From: Sycobia sp. Sy_11
Lineage: Eukaryota > Arthropoda > Insecta > Hymenoptera > Epichrysomallidae
NCBI GenBank assembly: GCA_018907035.1
Contig: JACCIC010000373.1
Coordinates: 1 to 64,000, forward strand
Direction of reading: 5' to 3'
DNA: 64,000 nucleotides
The position numbers and the translations under genes were made by a program. The notes under the pieces are model-generated. The model made no database searches and was not told the origin of the DNA. It worked only from the letters and a program-made list of their open reading frames with translations. This document shows positions 63,597 to 64,000 of this stretch, piece after piece; within the stretch, counting starts at the first letter, position 1, and the number at the start of each line of letters is the position of its first letter.

Positions 63597-64000
63597 CAGA
63601 ATTTGACTGGAAATGAAACTGGACCTCCGCTTCTTAATGGTGAAAGAGTTCAAGGAGTTTCTCGAGATGTTACATATTTGTGCCCTTATTCGGGGCCCAC
63701 TCGAGGTGTATTAAGTGTTACAAATTATAAGCTGCATTTTCGTAGTATAGATAGGGTGACTCCGTACATAGTTGAAATGCCTTTAGGAGTTGTAAGTAGA
63801 ATCGAGAAAGTTGGTGGAGCAACGAGCAAAGGAGAAAATTCCTATGGAATAGAAATATTTTGTAAAGATATGAGAAATCTTAAATTTGCTCACAGGCAAG
63901 AGAACCATTCCAGGCGAAATGTTTTTGAAAAATTACAACAGTATTCTTTTCCATTATCGCATAATATGCTCCTATTTGCATTTGAATATTCAGAAAATTT
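63597..64000 (+). CDS. Myotubularin-related protein 2-like, GRAM-domain exon (partial)
   Basis: The exon follows TTTAG and stays open to the window edge (134 codons plus 2 nt), so it is truncated only by the window. It encodes PPLLNGE (residues 91-97), then the GRAM/PH domain at about 95-197. Landmarks are DVTYLCPYSG, RGVLSVTNYKLHF, SRIEKVGGA, GENSYGIE and CKDMRNLKFAHR, then the run into the phosphatase domain, FAFEYSENF. These match the MTMR1/MTMR2/MTM1 subgroup closely. The GRAM domain binds phosphoinositides. The catalytic Cys-x5-Arg loop and coiled coil lie outside the window. A GTAAGT at 63,794 lies inside conserved coding sequence and is not used as a donor. The start may be 63,597 or 63,600 (NAGNAG). 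Confidence 0.96.

Noticed and set aside
63792..63800. GTAAGT inside the GRAM-domain exon as a possible donor
   Set aside because: The reading frame continues across it with conserved residues SRIEKVGGA, so it is coding, not spliced.

Overview
The window looks like animal, most probably insect, nuclear DNA. It has two intron-containing protein genes with GT..AG splice sites, very large non-coding stretches, and dozens of long microsatellites, mostly (TA)n, (GA/TC)n and (CA/GT)n. CpG is frequent in the GC-richer patches, which fits Hymenoptera, but the species assignment is inference only. No bacterial, phage, CRISPR, rRNA or tRNA feature was found.

Layout. From 1 to 42,941 I find no exon I can defend. 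The stretch is microsatellite-rich and is most simply read as a long intron and/or upstream region of the first gene. It contains one striking splice signal at 5,749/5,750 that looks like a recursive (ratchet) splice site. From 42,942 to 52,497 on the + strand are the last three coding exons of a homologue of vertebrate C1orf21 (DUF4612 family). The hallmark motif FFRMLDEKIE falls in the 58-nt middle exon. The final exon adds an insect-type 286-residue tail rich in Gln, His and Pro, with two CAG-encoded polyglutamine tracts. A GC-rich 3' untranslated region follows. From about 53.2 to 61.9 kb is intergenic, again dominated by simple repeats. From 62,900 to the right edge on the + strand are the first three coding exons of a myotubularin-family phosphoinositide 3-phosphatase of the MTMR1/MTMR2 group, covering the N-terminal Ser-rich region and the GRAM/PH domain. 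The catalytic domain lies beyond the window. A probable promoter and 5' UTR exon sit just upstream of it.

The two genes are in tandem orientation and nothing in the sequence ties them functionally. One encodes a small, poorly characterised protein, which in vertebrates starts with an MGC-type N-terminus that looks acylated. The other is an endosomal lipid phosphatase. The observations most worth a second look are the ratchet-site candidate, a possible short C1orf21-like isoform made by intronic polyadenylation after the conserved motif, the NAGNAG acceptor in the myotubularin gene, and several inverted repeats and hairpins in the non-coding DNA. I do not see evidence for a wholly new biological system.
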